A DNA stretch of 64,000 nucleotides from Hyphomicrobium_B sp052386495 (GTDB lineage Bacteria; Pseudomonadota; Alphaproteobacteria; Rhizobiales; Hyphomicrobiaceae), in contig JBQTKA010000003.1 of the NCBI GenBank assembly GCA_052386495.1, positions 124,001 to 188,000 on the forward strand, written 5' to 3'. Shown here piece after piece: positions 54,074 to 62,304 of this stretch (within the stretch, counting starts at the first letter, position 1; each line of letters starts with the position of its first letter). Below the pieces are notes generated by a model, which saw nothing but the letters and a program-made list of their open reading frames with translations, ran no database searches and was not told the DNA's origin. Both the position numbers and the translations under genes were made by a program.

Positions 54074-55255
54074 ATGCCCGGGCCGATGTACACGCCGGCC
54101 GAGCTCCTCGCGCGGCTCGTCGCTTTCGACACGACCAGCCACAAGAGCAACCTCGGCGTCGTCGCGTTCATCGAAGATTATCTCTTGCAGCACGGCGTCG
54201 TTTCAACGCGCGTGACGTCGCCCGAAGGCGACAAGGCCAGCCTCTTCGCGACCATCGGACCTGCCGACGTCGGCGGCGTCGCGCTCTCGGGCCACACTGA
54301 CGTCGTGCCTGTCGATGGCCAGAACTGGGACAGCGATCCCTTCACGCTTCGCGCCGCCGATGGTCGGCTTTATGGCCGCGGAACCAGCGATATGAAGGGC
54401 TTTTTGGCCGTTGCGCTCGCCGCGGTTCCTGATTTCAAAAGGCGTCGTTTGTCGCTGCCCATTCACTTTGCGTTCTCCTACGACGAGGAAGTCGGCTGCA
54501 CGGGCGTGCGCCCGATGATCGCCGAATTCGGCGAGCGCATCGTGACGCCGCGATTCGTCATCGTAGGCGAGCCAACGTCGATGCAGGTGGTCGACGCGCA
54601 CAAGGGTCCGGTGCGATGGCAGGTGGACGTGGCCGGGCGGGCCGCGCATTCAAGCATGGCGCATCTTGGCGTCAACGCAGTGAGCATCGCGTCGCGCCTG
54701 ATCGGCGAACTCGAACGCATGGAAAGCGAATTGAAATCATCGTCGCGCGACGACCGCTTCGATCCGCCATATGCGACGCTGCAAGTGACCAGCATCGAGG
54801 GCGGAACCGCCTCGAACATCATTCCCGTCGCCTGCCGCTTCGGGTTCGAAGTGCGCACGACGCCGGGCAGTCTTGATCCTGACGAGATCGAACGACGGCT
54901 GCGAACATTCGCCGAGACCCGCTGCCTGCCGGAGATGAGGCGCGTCGCCGGCGAGGCCGACGTCTCGATCGCGCGGAACAACGCCGTACCGCCATTCGCC
55001 GCGGTTCGCGATTCCGAAGTGGTCACGCTCGCGCTGCGTCTGGCCGGCCAAAACAAAACGCATGCGGTGTCGTACGCCACCGAAGCCGGACTGTTTCAGG
55101 AGGCCGGCGCGCCGTCGGTCGTGTGCGGTCCCGGCGATATCGCCCAGGCGCACACGGCGAATGAATGGATCGCGGAAAGCCAGCTCGCCGACTGCGTCGC
55201 TTTCCTCGGCCGCCTGGCTGACTGGGCCGAAACGACCGACGCCAGAGCTCGTTAA
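54074..55255 (+). CDS. argE: Acetylornithine deacetylase
   Basis: A 393-residue M20-family zinc hydrolase producing ornithine from N-acetylornithine. Motifs: LVAFDTTSHKSN near the N-terminus, the metal-site blocks ALSGHTDVVPVDG and YGRGTSDMKG, SYDEEVGCTG (catalytic Glu), VGEPTSMQ, and the C-terminal VVCGPGDIAQAHTANE that is typical of ArgE over DapE. AGGA precedes the ATG. It follows apaG closely. With argD, argF and argH in this window it covers much of arginine synthesis. Confidence 0.9.
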   Translation: MPGPMYTPAELLARLVAFDTTSHKSNLGVVAFIEDYLLQHGVVSTRVTSPEGDKASLFATIGPADVGGVALSGHTDVVPVDGQNWDSDPFTLRAADGRLYGRGTSDMKGFLAVALAAVPDFKRRRLSLPIHFAFSYDEEVGCTGVRPMIAEFGERIVTPRFVIVGEPTSMQVVDAHKGPVRWQVDVAGRAAHSSMAHLGVNAVSIASRLIGELERMESELKSSSRDDRFDPPYATLQVTSIEGGTASNIIPVACRFGFEVRTTPGSLDPDEIERRLRTFAETRCLPEMRRVAGEADVSIARNNAVPPFAAVRDSEVVTLALRLAGQNKTHAVSYATEAGLFQEAGAPSVVCGPGDIAQAHTANEWIAESQLADCVAFLGRLADWAETTDARAR

Positions 55256-55437
55256 TTCAGGAATCTACGTGAAACGTCGTCGTATTGGTCCGAGGTGTGA
55301 CGTCTCGGCGACAGGTTGTGCTCCGCGTAAACTATTGCACCTCTTTTTGGCCGTTTGGCCGTGTGCCTGACGCAATGTTGCGACTACGATTAGCGTCGAA
55401 CATGAGAGTTCCGAATGGTCTTCCGGCTACAGAAAGT

Positions 55438-55998
55438 ATGACCGCCATGACGATCCGCGCCCTTGCAGCCGCAGCCGCCGCACTCACGCTCGCGGCGTGT
55501 TCATCGTCGCCGATCGCTTCACTCGGATCGATCGGGTCGATCGGCGGCGGGGGAACGAAAGTGACCGATACCGATCGCGTGTTTCTCGCGGCCGCCGGCA
55601 GCTGGGATCGGAATCGCGACAACACCGTCACCTGCGACGAATGGAAAGCCTACGCCACGGAACTGTTCGACGGCGCCGACGCCAATCGCGACGACGCCGT
55701 TGACGCCAGTGAGTGGGGCCGCATCGTCTCCATCGATCGGATGTTCGTGACCGCCGACCTCAAGTATTTCGACGCCAACGGCGACGGAAAGTTGAGCCGC
55801 GCCGAAATGGTCGACAAGCCGAACCCGGTGTTCCGGCTGATGGACACCGGAAATACGTGCGCCTTGAACGGCGCGCAAATCGCCGGGGCGCGATCCAAAA
55901 CGCAATACGAAACCGTCGTGAAGCCACCGCAGGACGGCGATCCGCGCGAAGCCGGCGGCGAGCAGGGCCGCGCGGCCAACGGCGGCCTCGCTCGCTAG
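55438..55998 (+). CDS. EF-hand lipoprotein
   Basis: A 186-residue envelope lipoprotein with lipobox LAAC (Cys near residue 21) and a Gly/Ser linker. Three EF-hand-like calcium loops follow: DRNRDNTVTCDE, DANRDDAVDASE and DANGDGKLSRAE. The third is closest to consensus. Probably a calcium-binding periplasmic or outer-membrane protein. ATG codons at 55402 and 55447 are alternative starts. Its TAG shares bases with the stop of the convergent hslO gene. Confidence 0.8.
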   Translation: MTAMTIRALAAAAAALTLAACSSSPIASLGSIGSIGGGGTKVTDTDRVFLAAAGSWDRNRDNTVTCDEWKAYATELFDGADANRDDAVDASEWGRIVSIDRMFVTADLKYFDANGDGKLSRAEMVDKPNPVFRLMDTGNTCALNGAQIAGARSKTQYETVVKPPQDGDPREAGGEQGRAANGGLAR

Positions 55999-56927
55999 CC
56001 GGTTTTCGCGACGACGTCGGAAGGCTCGAAGACATAGGCGTTAGCGCAGAACTCGCACGTGACCACGATCCTCCCGGCTTCATCGGTCATGTCAGCGACC
56101 TCCTTCGCGCCGAAACTCGACAGCACGTCGGCTACGCGTTCGCGCGAACATCGGCAGTAGCGGACCAGCGGCGTTGAACGGTCCACGAGCACGCCCTCTT
56201 CGTGAAAAAGACGCAAGAGAAGTCGCTCGATCTCAAGTCCCGGATCGAGCAGCTCATGGTCTTGCAGCGTCTCGGCGAGCGTCCGAGCGCGCGTCCAATG
56301 TTCGCCCTCCTCGCCATAGTCGCCATCGTCTGGCGGCGCGCCAATGCTCTGAATCATCAGCCCGCCTGCGCGCCACCGCCATGACGCGCCTTGTCCCGCG
56401 TTGGCGTAGTGCTGGGCGCAGGCAAGGCGGATGAACGTCGGCAGCGCTTCCCGATTTTCGAAGTATTCGGCCGCCGTTTTGGCGAGCGATGCGCCGTCGA
56501 GCGCCATGACGCCCTGATACCTTTCAGAACCGGCGCCCGGATCGATCGTCATCGCGAGATGGCCTGAGCCAATCGCGCTTGCGCGCTCAGTTTGCGACGC
56601 GACGCCGGCGTCATAACGCGCATAGCCGCGCAACCCGCCGGGCGCCTCGAAATCGGCGACGAGGAGCGAAATGGCGCCGTTGGTGCGCGTTTGCAGAATG
56701 ATTTTCCCGTCCGCCGGCAGCGCCGACCCGATCAAAGCCGACAGGGTCAGGGCCTGGCCCAGCGCTTCGGCGGCGGGTTCGGGCAAGCGATGCGCCGTCA
56801 GCACCGCGTCGGCGGCGGCCCCAAGCCGGACGAGGCGGCCGCGGATGTTCGATCTGACCGTGCGAAAGACAACAACTGCGTCATCGGCCGGGATCGCGAT
56901 GCGACGCTCAGCAGGTTGAACGGCCAT
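55995..56927 (-). CDS. hslO: Hsp33 redox-activated chaperone
   Basis: A 310-residue cytosolic holdase activated by oxidation. The N-terminal domain has FRTVRSNIRGRLVRLG, and a long helical middle follows. The C-terminal zinc switch is CRCSRE (CxC) with CEFC (CxxC) about 33 residues later, so all four Zn cysteines are present. The ATG at 56927 lies one base after the argF stop; argD-argF-hslO is a common alphaproteobacterial operon. Confidence 0.93.
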   Translation of the reverse strand: MAVQPAERRIAIPADDAVVVFRTVRSNIRGRLVRLGAAADAVLTAHRLPEPAAEALGQALTLSALIGSALPADGKIILQTRTNGAISLLVADFEAPGGLRGYARYDAGVASQTERASAIGSGHLAMTIDPGAGSERYQGVMALDGASLAKTAAEYFENREALPTFIRLACAQHYANAGQGASWRWRAGGLMIQSIGAPPDDGDYGEEGEHWTRARTLAETLQDHELLDPGLEIERLLLRLFHEEGVLVDRSTPLVRYCRCSRERVADVLSSFGAKEVADMTDEAGRIVVTCEFCANAYVFEPSDVVAKTG

Positions 56928-56928
56928 G

Positions 56929-57861
56929 TCAGGCCCCAAGGCACCAGGCGATGATGGCCTTCTGCGCGTGTAGGCGGTTTTCGGCCTCGTCGAACACTAC
57001 CGACTGCGGGCCCTCCAGCACCTCTTCGGTCACCTCATGCCCGCGATAGGCGGGCAGGCAATGCATGAAGATCGCGCCCTTCGCCGCCTTGCGCATGAGG
57101 CTTGCGTCGACGGCATACGGCACCAGCAGCTTCTTGCGTTTGGCGGCGTCGGACTGCCCCATCGACACCCACGTATCGGTGACGACGCAATCGGCGCCGC
57201 GCACGGCTTTTTCCGGATCGTCGCTCAGCTGTATCGCGCCCTTCTCGCGCCGCGCCCAGTCGATCGCCTCGTCGTCAGGATACAGAGATTTCGGGCAAGC
57301 AAGCCGCAGCGTAAAGCCAAAGCGCGCCGCCGCGTGCATCCAGGAGACGGCGACGTTGTTGCCGTCGCCGACCCAGGCGACGGAGCGCCCCTTGATGGCT
57401 CCCAAATGCTCCTCGAACGTCAGGACGTCGGCCATCACCTGACAGGGATGGCTCTTGTCGGTAAGGCCGTTGATGACGGGAATGGTCGCATTTTCCGCCA
57501 GATCGAGCAGCGTCTGGTGGGAATTGGCGCGGATCATGAGGGCGTCGGCGTAGCGCGAGAGGACGCGCGCGGTATCGGCGACGGATTCGCCGCGCCCAAG
57601 CTGCAGATCGGTGTGATTGAGCGAGAGCGCCTGCCCGCCGAGCTGACGCATCGCGATGTCAAAAGAGACGCGCGTGCGCGTCGACTGCTTCTCGAAAATC
57701 ATCACGAGCACGCTCGTCTCGATGTCCTTGGGGCGCAGCGCGGCGGGCGTCCGCTTGCCGGCTTTCTTCATGGCGTGCGCGGCGTCGATCATGCGCCGGA
57801 GCGACTTGGCGTCGATCTCCGAGATGTCGAGGAAATGGCGGGGCTCAAACTTTGAAGGCAT
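56929..57861 (-). CDS. argF: Ornithine carbamoyltransferase
   Basis: A 310-residue enzyme making citrulline. Carbamoyl-phosphate site: FEKQSTRTRVSF with STRTR near residue 57. Downstream are HTDLQLGRGES, the HPCQ motif (DKSHPCQVMAD), the ornithine-loop SMG (VSMGQSD), and the active-site HCLPAYRG. It lies 54 bases after argD and one base before hslO. Confidence 0.96.
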   Translation of the reverse strand: MPSKFEPRHFLDISEIDAKSLRRMIDAAHAMKKAGKRTPAALRPKDIETSVLVMIFEKQSTRTRVSFDIAMRQLGGQALSLNHTDLQLGRGESVADTARVLSRYADALMIRANSHQTLLDLAENATIPVINGLTDKSHPCQVMADVLTFEEHLGAIKGRSVAWVGDGNNVAVSWMHAAARFGFTLRLACPKSLYPDDEAIDWARREKGAIQLSDDPEKAVRGADCVVTDTWVSMGQSDAAKRKKLLVPYAVDASLMRKAAKGAIFMHCLPAYRGHEVTEEVLEGPQSVVFDEAENRLHAQKAIIAWCLGA

Positions 57862-57915
57862 TGGATCGGGAGCTCTCTGTGGCTCGCTGAATTAAAGGAG
57901 GGTCATCGCGCCGCG

Positions 57916-59163
57916 CTATGTGGCCTCGGCAGGAAAGGCCGAAAGCGCACGCGCCAAGCGTTCGAGTCCTTCGGAGATTTCGGGCTCGGATGCGATAAGC
58001 GGCGGCAGCACGCGCACGGTATTGTCGCCGGCCCCGACGAGCAGCAGTTTCTCCGCCGCGGCCGCCTTCACGACCTGGGCCGGCTGGACCGACGGCTTGA
58101 ACTTCAATCCGGCAAGAAGTCCGACTCCGCGAACGTCTTCGACGATGTGGGGAAAGCGATCCTTGAGCCCGGCGAGCCCCTGCTTCAGGCGCAGCGCCTT
58201 CATCTGCACGGCTTCGAGAAAACCGGGCTCCGAGACGATCGCGAGCACCTCGCCCGCAACGGCCATGGCCAGCGGATTGCCGCCGAACGTCGATCCGTGC
58301 GTGCCGGGCGTCATCCCCTTGGCCGCCTCCGCCGTCGCCAGGACGGCGCCGACCGGAAACCCGCCGCCAAGCCCCTTGGCGATCGCCATGACGTCTGGAG
58401 TCACGCCCGCCCACTCATGCGCGAACAATTTTCCGCTGCGCCCGACGCCGGTCTGCACCTCGTCGAAAATCAGCAACAGCTCATGTTCGTCGCAAAGCGC
58501 GCGCAGGCCCGCCAAGCAATCGGACGGCACGGCGCGGACGCCGCCCTCGCCCTGCACCGGCTCGACCATGATCGCCGCGGTTTCCGGCGTGATCGCCGCC
58601 GCGAGCGCGTCGTGATCGCCGAAGGGCAGATTGTCGAAGCCGTCGGCGGCGGGGCCGAAACCTTCCAGATACTTCTCATTCCCGCCGGCTGCCAAGGTCG
58701 CCAGCGTGCGCCCGTGAAACGCGCCCTTGAAAGTGATAATGCGCCGGCGTTCCGGATGGCCCGAGACATACTGATAGCGGCGCGCAACCTTGATTGCGCC
58801 CTCGCACGCCTCTGCGCCGGAATTGCAGAAGAAAACCTTCTCCGCAAACGTCAGATCGGCAAGCTGCTGCGCCAGCATTTCCTGGCCCTCGACCCGATAT
58901 AGGTTCGACGTATGCCAAAGCTTTTGCGCTTGCGCGGTGATGGCGGCGACGAGGCGGGGATGGGCGTGGCCGAGGCTGTTGACGGCGACGCCGGAGCCGA
59001 AATCCAGATACCGGTCGCCGTCGATCGAGATCAGCCAGACGCCTTCGCCGCGCGCGAAGACGAGGTCCTGACGGGCATAGGTGCCCATCACGATGTCGGA
59101 AGACTTGCCCTTCGCGGAAGCGGCGAGAGCTTGAGGCTCCCTGGCCGCGGCGGACCCGGACAT
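57916..59163 (-). CDS. argD: Acetylornithine aminotransferase
   Basis: A 415-residue class-III PLP aminotransferase. YLDFGSGVAVNSLGHAHP, FFCNSGAEACEGAIK and AAFHGRT-type sequence (KGAFHGRTLATLAA) are seen. The cofactor Asp is in LIFDEVQTGVGRSG and the PLP Lys in AIAKGLGGGFPVGA. STFGGNPLAMA follows. Homologues often start at the MGTYAR region near residue 26, but the upstream ATG at 59163 is usable. It is first in argD-argF-hslO, driven from the promoter at 59230-59258. Confidence 0.94.
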   Translation of the reverse strand: MSGSAAAREPQALAASAKGKSSDIVMGTYARQDLVFARGEGVWLISIDGDRYLDFGSGVAVNSLGHAHPRLVAAITAQAQKLWHTSNLYRVEGQEMLAQQLADLTFAEKVFFCNSGAEACEGAIKVARRYQYVSGHPERRRIITFKGAFHGRTLATLAAGGNEKYLEGFGPAADGFDNLPFGDHDALAAAITPETAAIMVEPVQGEGGVRAVPSDCLAGLRALCDEHELLLIFDEVQTGVGRSGKLFAHEWAGVTPDVMAIAKGLGGGFPVGAVLATAEAAKGMTPGTHGSTFGGNPLAMAVAGEVLAIVSEPGFLEAVQMKALRLKQGLAGLKDRFPHIVEDVRGVGLLAGLKFKPSVQPAQVVKAAAAEKLLLVGAGDNTVRVLPPLIASEPEISEGLERLARALSAFPAEAT

Positions 59164-59197
59164 GACGCTCAGCGAACCTCGCTCAGAAAATCAAAAA

Positions 59198-59216
59198 GCC
59201 GCCCAATGCTGGCGGC
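59198..59216 (-). terminator. Terminator-like hairpin in the argD leader
   Basis: On the minus strand GCCGCC pairs with GGCGGC (59211-59216 with 59198-59203), followed by TTTTT and then GATTTT. It begins only about 7 bases after the predicted transcription start and 35 bases before the argD start codon. It could act as an attenuator or 5' protective stem. Confidence 0.6.
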
Positions 59217-59229
59217 CCTGCTGCAACTC

Positions 59230-59258
59230 TTGATACGCGTCGAGGCCGCGAGTGTCAA
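59230..59258 (-). promoter_or_regulatory. Sigma-70 promoter of argD-argF-hslO
   Basis: On the minus strand TTGACA (59258-59253), exactly 17 bases, then TATCAA (59235-59230). A perfect -35 and a good -10. The predicted start is near 59223. Confidence 0.8.
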
Positions 59259-59731
59259 CGCGGCCCCGTCTCTGGAACCGGAGACGACGGCCGGCGCCAC
59301 CGTCGTGCGGTTGAATTCAAGCGTCGCGGATGTGTCGTATGGGCGTTATCCACCACGGCGAATCGATCTGTGGCGCGGTGGCCACGTCTCCCTGTCAATG
59401 CCCCCCATCGATCAAGCTCGTCTTGTAGGCGGGATTCAGCATGTAGTAACTTACCCTTGCTGAACCACGAGATGTTGGCCGCGCGTATCGCGGCGCTCTC
59501 GTTTGATGTGGTGCAGCCTTGCTTTCCAGCCCCTGCCGTGTGCAGGCGGCCGCGTCCACGGAAGCTCGTTCAGTCCTGCGTTCCAAAAAGTTCTGCGTCA
59601 CGCCCGATCAGGATCTTCGTCCTGCGCGGTCGCGCCTTATTCGGCGCGCGCGTCGGTTTCGGATCGCGGTCGGCGAAAGCGGGCGCCGGGGGGCGCCGCC
59701 GCTGATGCGGCTCGACAGGGAGCGAAGACTG
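59259..59731. other. Divergent intergenic region between argD and gcrA
   Basis: About 470 bases without a supportable gene. An inverted repeat TTCAGCA/TGCTGAA (59435-59441 and 59458-59464) lies about 270 bases upstream of gcrA. No confident gcrA promoter can be named. Confidence 0.4.
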
Positions 59732-60289
59732 ATGTCGTGGACTGATGATCGCGTGGACCTCCTGAAAAAGCTCTGGTCGGAAGGGCTGAGCGCCAGCCAG
59801 ATCGCCGGACGTCTTGGAAGCGTCACGCGCAACGCCGTCATCGGCAAGGTGCACCGCCTCGGGCTTTCGGGCCGGGCGACCACGTCGCGTATGAAATCCC
59901 ATCGCCCACGGGTGCGGATGGCCCACCAGAAACGCCCGGTGAAGCCGCGTTTCGCGCAATCCGGCAATCCGACCGTCCGTGCGCTCTATGCGATGGACGC
60001 CGAAGCCTACGTGCCCCCGGCGGAAGAACTTGTCATTCCGCTCGCCGAGCGCAAAAGCATTCAAACGTTGACCGAGTGCAGCTGCCGCTGGCCCATCGGC
60101 GATCCGCAGATGGCAGACTTCCACTTCTGCGGCAAGACGAAGGTCGTCGGCCTGCCCTATTGCGAAGTGCACGCCCGGCGCGCCTTCCAGCCTGCTGCGC
60201 CGCGTCGTCGCGATCGCATCGAGACGCCCGTCGCCCCGGTCGAAATCGCCAACCTGACTTTGATTTCGCCGGCTAAGGAACGCGCCTGA
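59732..60289 (+). CDS. gcrA: Cell-cycle regulator GcrA
   Basis: A 185-residue sigma-70 cofactor that binds promoters methylated at GANTC and drives S-phase genes in alphaproteobacteria. The N-terminal helix-turn-helix is unmistakable: MSWTDDRVDLLKKLWSEGLS, ASQIAGRLG, VTRNAVIGKVHRLGL. A basic linker follows, then the conserved C-terminal zinc-like block with CSCRWPIGDP, FHFCG and GLPYCEVHA. GGGAG precedes the ATG at 59732. A terminator follows at 60372. Confidence 0.95.
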   Translation: MSWTDDRVDLLKKLWSEGLSASQIAGRLGSVTRNAVIGKVHRLGLSGRATTSRMKSHRPRVRMAHQKRPVKPRFAQSGNPTVRALYAMDAEAYVPPAEELVIPLAERKSIQTLTECSCRWPIGDPQMADFHFCGKTKVVGLPYCEVHARRAFQPAAPRRRDRIETPVAPVEIANLTLISPAKERA

Positions 60290-60371
60290 CGACGGCGCCC
60301 TCGCGCGCGCCTAACATTGTGTCGCACAGCAGTTGGCCCGGAACCTAAGTCCGGCCACTGCGGGACGAAAG

Positions 60372-60404
60372 GGCTGGCAGTCGCGGGGGCGCTGCCGGCC
60401 TTTT
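60372..60404 (+). terminator. Rho-independent terminator after gcrA
   Basis: Stem GGCTGGCAG/CTGCCGGCC (one G-U pair), loop of 11 bases, followed by TTTTC. It lies 83 bases past the gcrA stop. Confidence 0.7.
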
Positions 60405-60484
60405 CATTTGGGCTGGGCGCCTTTCACCCCTCAGCGTAGGTTCTGGGCGAACGAAGCGCCGTCATCGGCCGAATGGAGATCGCG

Positions 60485-61441
60485 ATGTCGAAGGCCAAGG
60501 ACGGAAAGCCCAAGAACGGAAAACCAAAAGACGCGGGTGAAGCACAGCCGAGGTCGGCGGAACCCGTGGTCAAGCCGGCGGCGGGGCCAAAATCCACGGA
60601 CTTGCCGAAGGGCTTCGCGCTCGACGATCCCGAATTGCCAGCCGAGATCGAGGACGCAGCGATGGCGTCCGGCGGGTATCCCTACGAAAAAAAGATGAAA
60701 AAGGAGAAGTTCGAGGAGCAGCTGAAGGCGCTGCAAATCGAGTTGATCAAGCTGCAAACCCACAACATCAAGACCCGCGGCCGCATCGTCATTCTCTACG
60801 AAGGTCGCGACGGCGCGGGCAAGGGCTCCTGCATCAACGCTTTCCGTCAGCATCTCAACCCCCGCAACACGCGCACGGTGGCGCTGACGAAACCGACGGA
60901 AACGGAGCGCGGCCAGCTGTACTTCCAGCGCTACGCCGAGCAATTGCCGACGGCTGGCGAGATCGTGCTGTTCGACCGCTCCTGGTACAACCGCGCCGGC
61001 GTCGAGCGCGTGATGGGCTTCTGCGACGCCGATCAGCTGGCGGTTTTCCTGCGCGAGGCGCCTGAGTTCGAGGGTCTGCTCGTGCGCGACGGCGTCAAGC
61101 TGTTCAAATTCTATCTGACGATCGGCCGGGAGATGCAGATCCAGCGCTTCCACGAACGCCGACATGACCCGTTGAAGCAGTGGAAGCTGTCCGACGTCGA
61201 TCTCGCCGCGCTCAATAAGTATGACGAATACTCGGAGGCGCAGGTCGAAATGTTCCGCTTCACCCATACGACGATCGCGCCGTGGTCGGTCGTCCGCGCC
61301 AACGACCAGCGCCGCGCCCGGCTGGAGACCATTCGATCCGTGTTGCTGGCTATCCCCTACGAGGGCCGCGATCTCGACGCCGTCGGCAAGATCGATCCGC
61401 AGATCGTGGGCGCGGGGCCGGAATTCTTTACCCCTGCCTGA
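60485..61441 (+). CDS. ppk2: Polyphosphate kinase 2
   Basis: A 318-residue PPK2 (class I-like) enzyme that phosphorylates nucleoside diphosphates from polyphosphate. Walker A in LYEGRDGAGKGSCINAF (about residue 105), then the ALTKPTETERGQLYFQRY block, lid and Walker B region FDRSWYNRAGVERVMGFC, and KLFKFYLTIGREMQIQRF. The first 55 residues are a Lys/Pro-rich disordered extension. The ATG at 60485 has GGAG upstream; another ATG is 12 bases earlier. It is converged on by the UspA-like gene. Confidence 0.93.
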   Translation: MSKAKDGKPKNGKPKDAGEAQPRSAEPVVKPAAGPKSTDLPKGFALDDPELPAEIEDAAMASGGYPYEKKMKKEKFEEQLKALQIELIKLQTHNIKTRGRIVILYEGRDGAGKGSCINAFRQHLNPRNTRTVALTKPTETERGQLYFQRYAEQLPTAGEIVLFDRSWYNRAGVERVMGFCDADQLAVFLREAPEFEGLLVRDGVKLFKFYLTIGREMQIQRFHERRHDPLKQWKLSDVDLAALNKYDEYSEAQVEMFRFTHTTIAPWSVVRANDQRRARLETIRSVLLAIPYEGRDLDAVGKIDPQIVGAGPEFFTPA

Positions 61442-61446
61442 CGCCG

Positions 61447-62304
61447 TCAACGCACGAGCAGGAAGGCGGCCCCCGTCAGCGCGAGCGTTCGCGAGAGCGC
61501 CGCGCCGTCGGCGATGAGCGTGCCGCCAAAGCGCGCGATGGTGAGATCGGGCGCCGTCTCGATCAAGGCTTCATCGAGCGCGCCCTCATAGCCGAACGTC
61601 GGCCGCGACCGCGAATAATTCAGCCGGCCGCCCCCCTCGGGCAGCAATCGCGCCTGCATTTCAAGATCGTTGAACGCGGCTTGCGTCTGCGCCGCGACGA
61701 TCAAATGCGTCGAGCCCGCCTTGCCGGCGATGCGATCTGCGGCGCGCAGCATCGAGGGCAATCGCTCGCCGTCCTCCGCCACCACCGCGACCCGGCCCGA
61801 CCAGGCGCCTGTCCGCCGTGAACCGACGAGCACGCCGGTCGCGCCGCTCACGTTGGCGAATACGCCGGCGATCAGCGTCGCAATTTCGAGCGACGGCATC
61901 CGCGACATCGCCACGACGTTCCATGGCCCGCGGTCCGTGCACATTTCAGCGAGGCGGTCGATGGCGTCCCCCGCGACGCTCCTGTGCGCAACGGGCACAT
62001 TGAACGTCGCAGCGAATTCATCGACGGCCCGACGCTGACGCGCGGCGAGGCTGTTGCGCGCCGCATCTTCATCGAGCGCGACGGTGACAGCCGGCGAGTT
62101 ATTGGACGCAACCCGGCGCGTGGGAACGCCTTCTGCGAACACGACATGCGGCGGCGCGACGTCGACCGTCTCCAATTCCGAGCGATAGGCCGCGGCGAGT
62201 CGCACGGACGCTTCGATCGCCTGCCGGGCCGCGAGAATCGTCGGATCGAGCCAGAGGAGGACGCGGCCGCTGCCTTCCGAGGCCTCGGCGACGTGAGCGG
62301 TCAT
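61447..62304 (-). CDS. Hypothetical protein with UspA-like fold features
   Basis: A 285-residue soluble protein. The N-half begins with a strand and helix pattern (VLLWLDPTILAARQAIEASVRLAAAY) like the first strand-helix of universal stress domains. A second, similar start occurs in the C-half (VAVVAEDGERLPSMLRAADRIA), suggesting a duplicated alpha/beta sandwich without an obvious ATP-binding GxxGxxxS/T motif. Its ATG overlaps the stop of the Lon-like gene (ATGA), so the two are translationally coupled. Function unknown. Confidence 0.7.
   Translation of the reverse strand: MTAHVAEASEGSGRVLLWLDPTILAARQAIEASVRLAAAYRSELETVDVAPPHVVFAEGVPTRRVASNNSPAVTVALDEDAARNSLAARQRRAVDEFAATFNVPVAHRSVAGDAIDRLAEMCTDRGPWNVVAMSRMPSLEIATLIAGVFANVSGATGVLVGSRRTGAWSGRVAVVAEDGERLPSMLRAADRIAGKAGSTHLIVAAQTQAAFNDLEMQARLLPEGGGRLNYSRSRPTFGYEGALDEALIETAPDLTIARFGGTLIADGAALSRTLALTGAAFLLVR

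Noticed and set aside
59206..59463. Plus-strand reading frame with a hydrophobic start (MLAALLQLLIRV)
   Set aside because: It overlaps the argD promoter and hairpin, has no ribosome binding site, and loses coding character after 15 residues.
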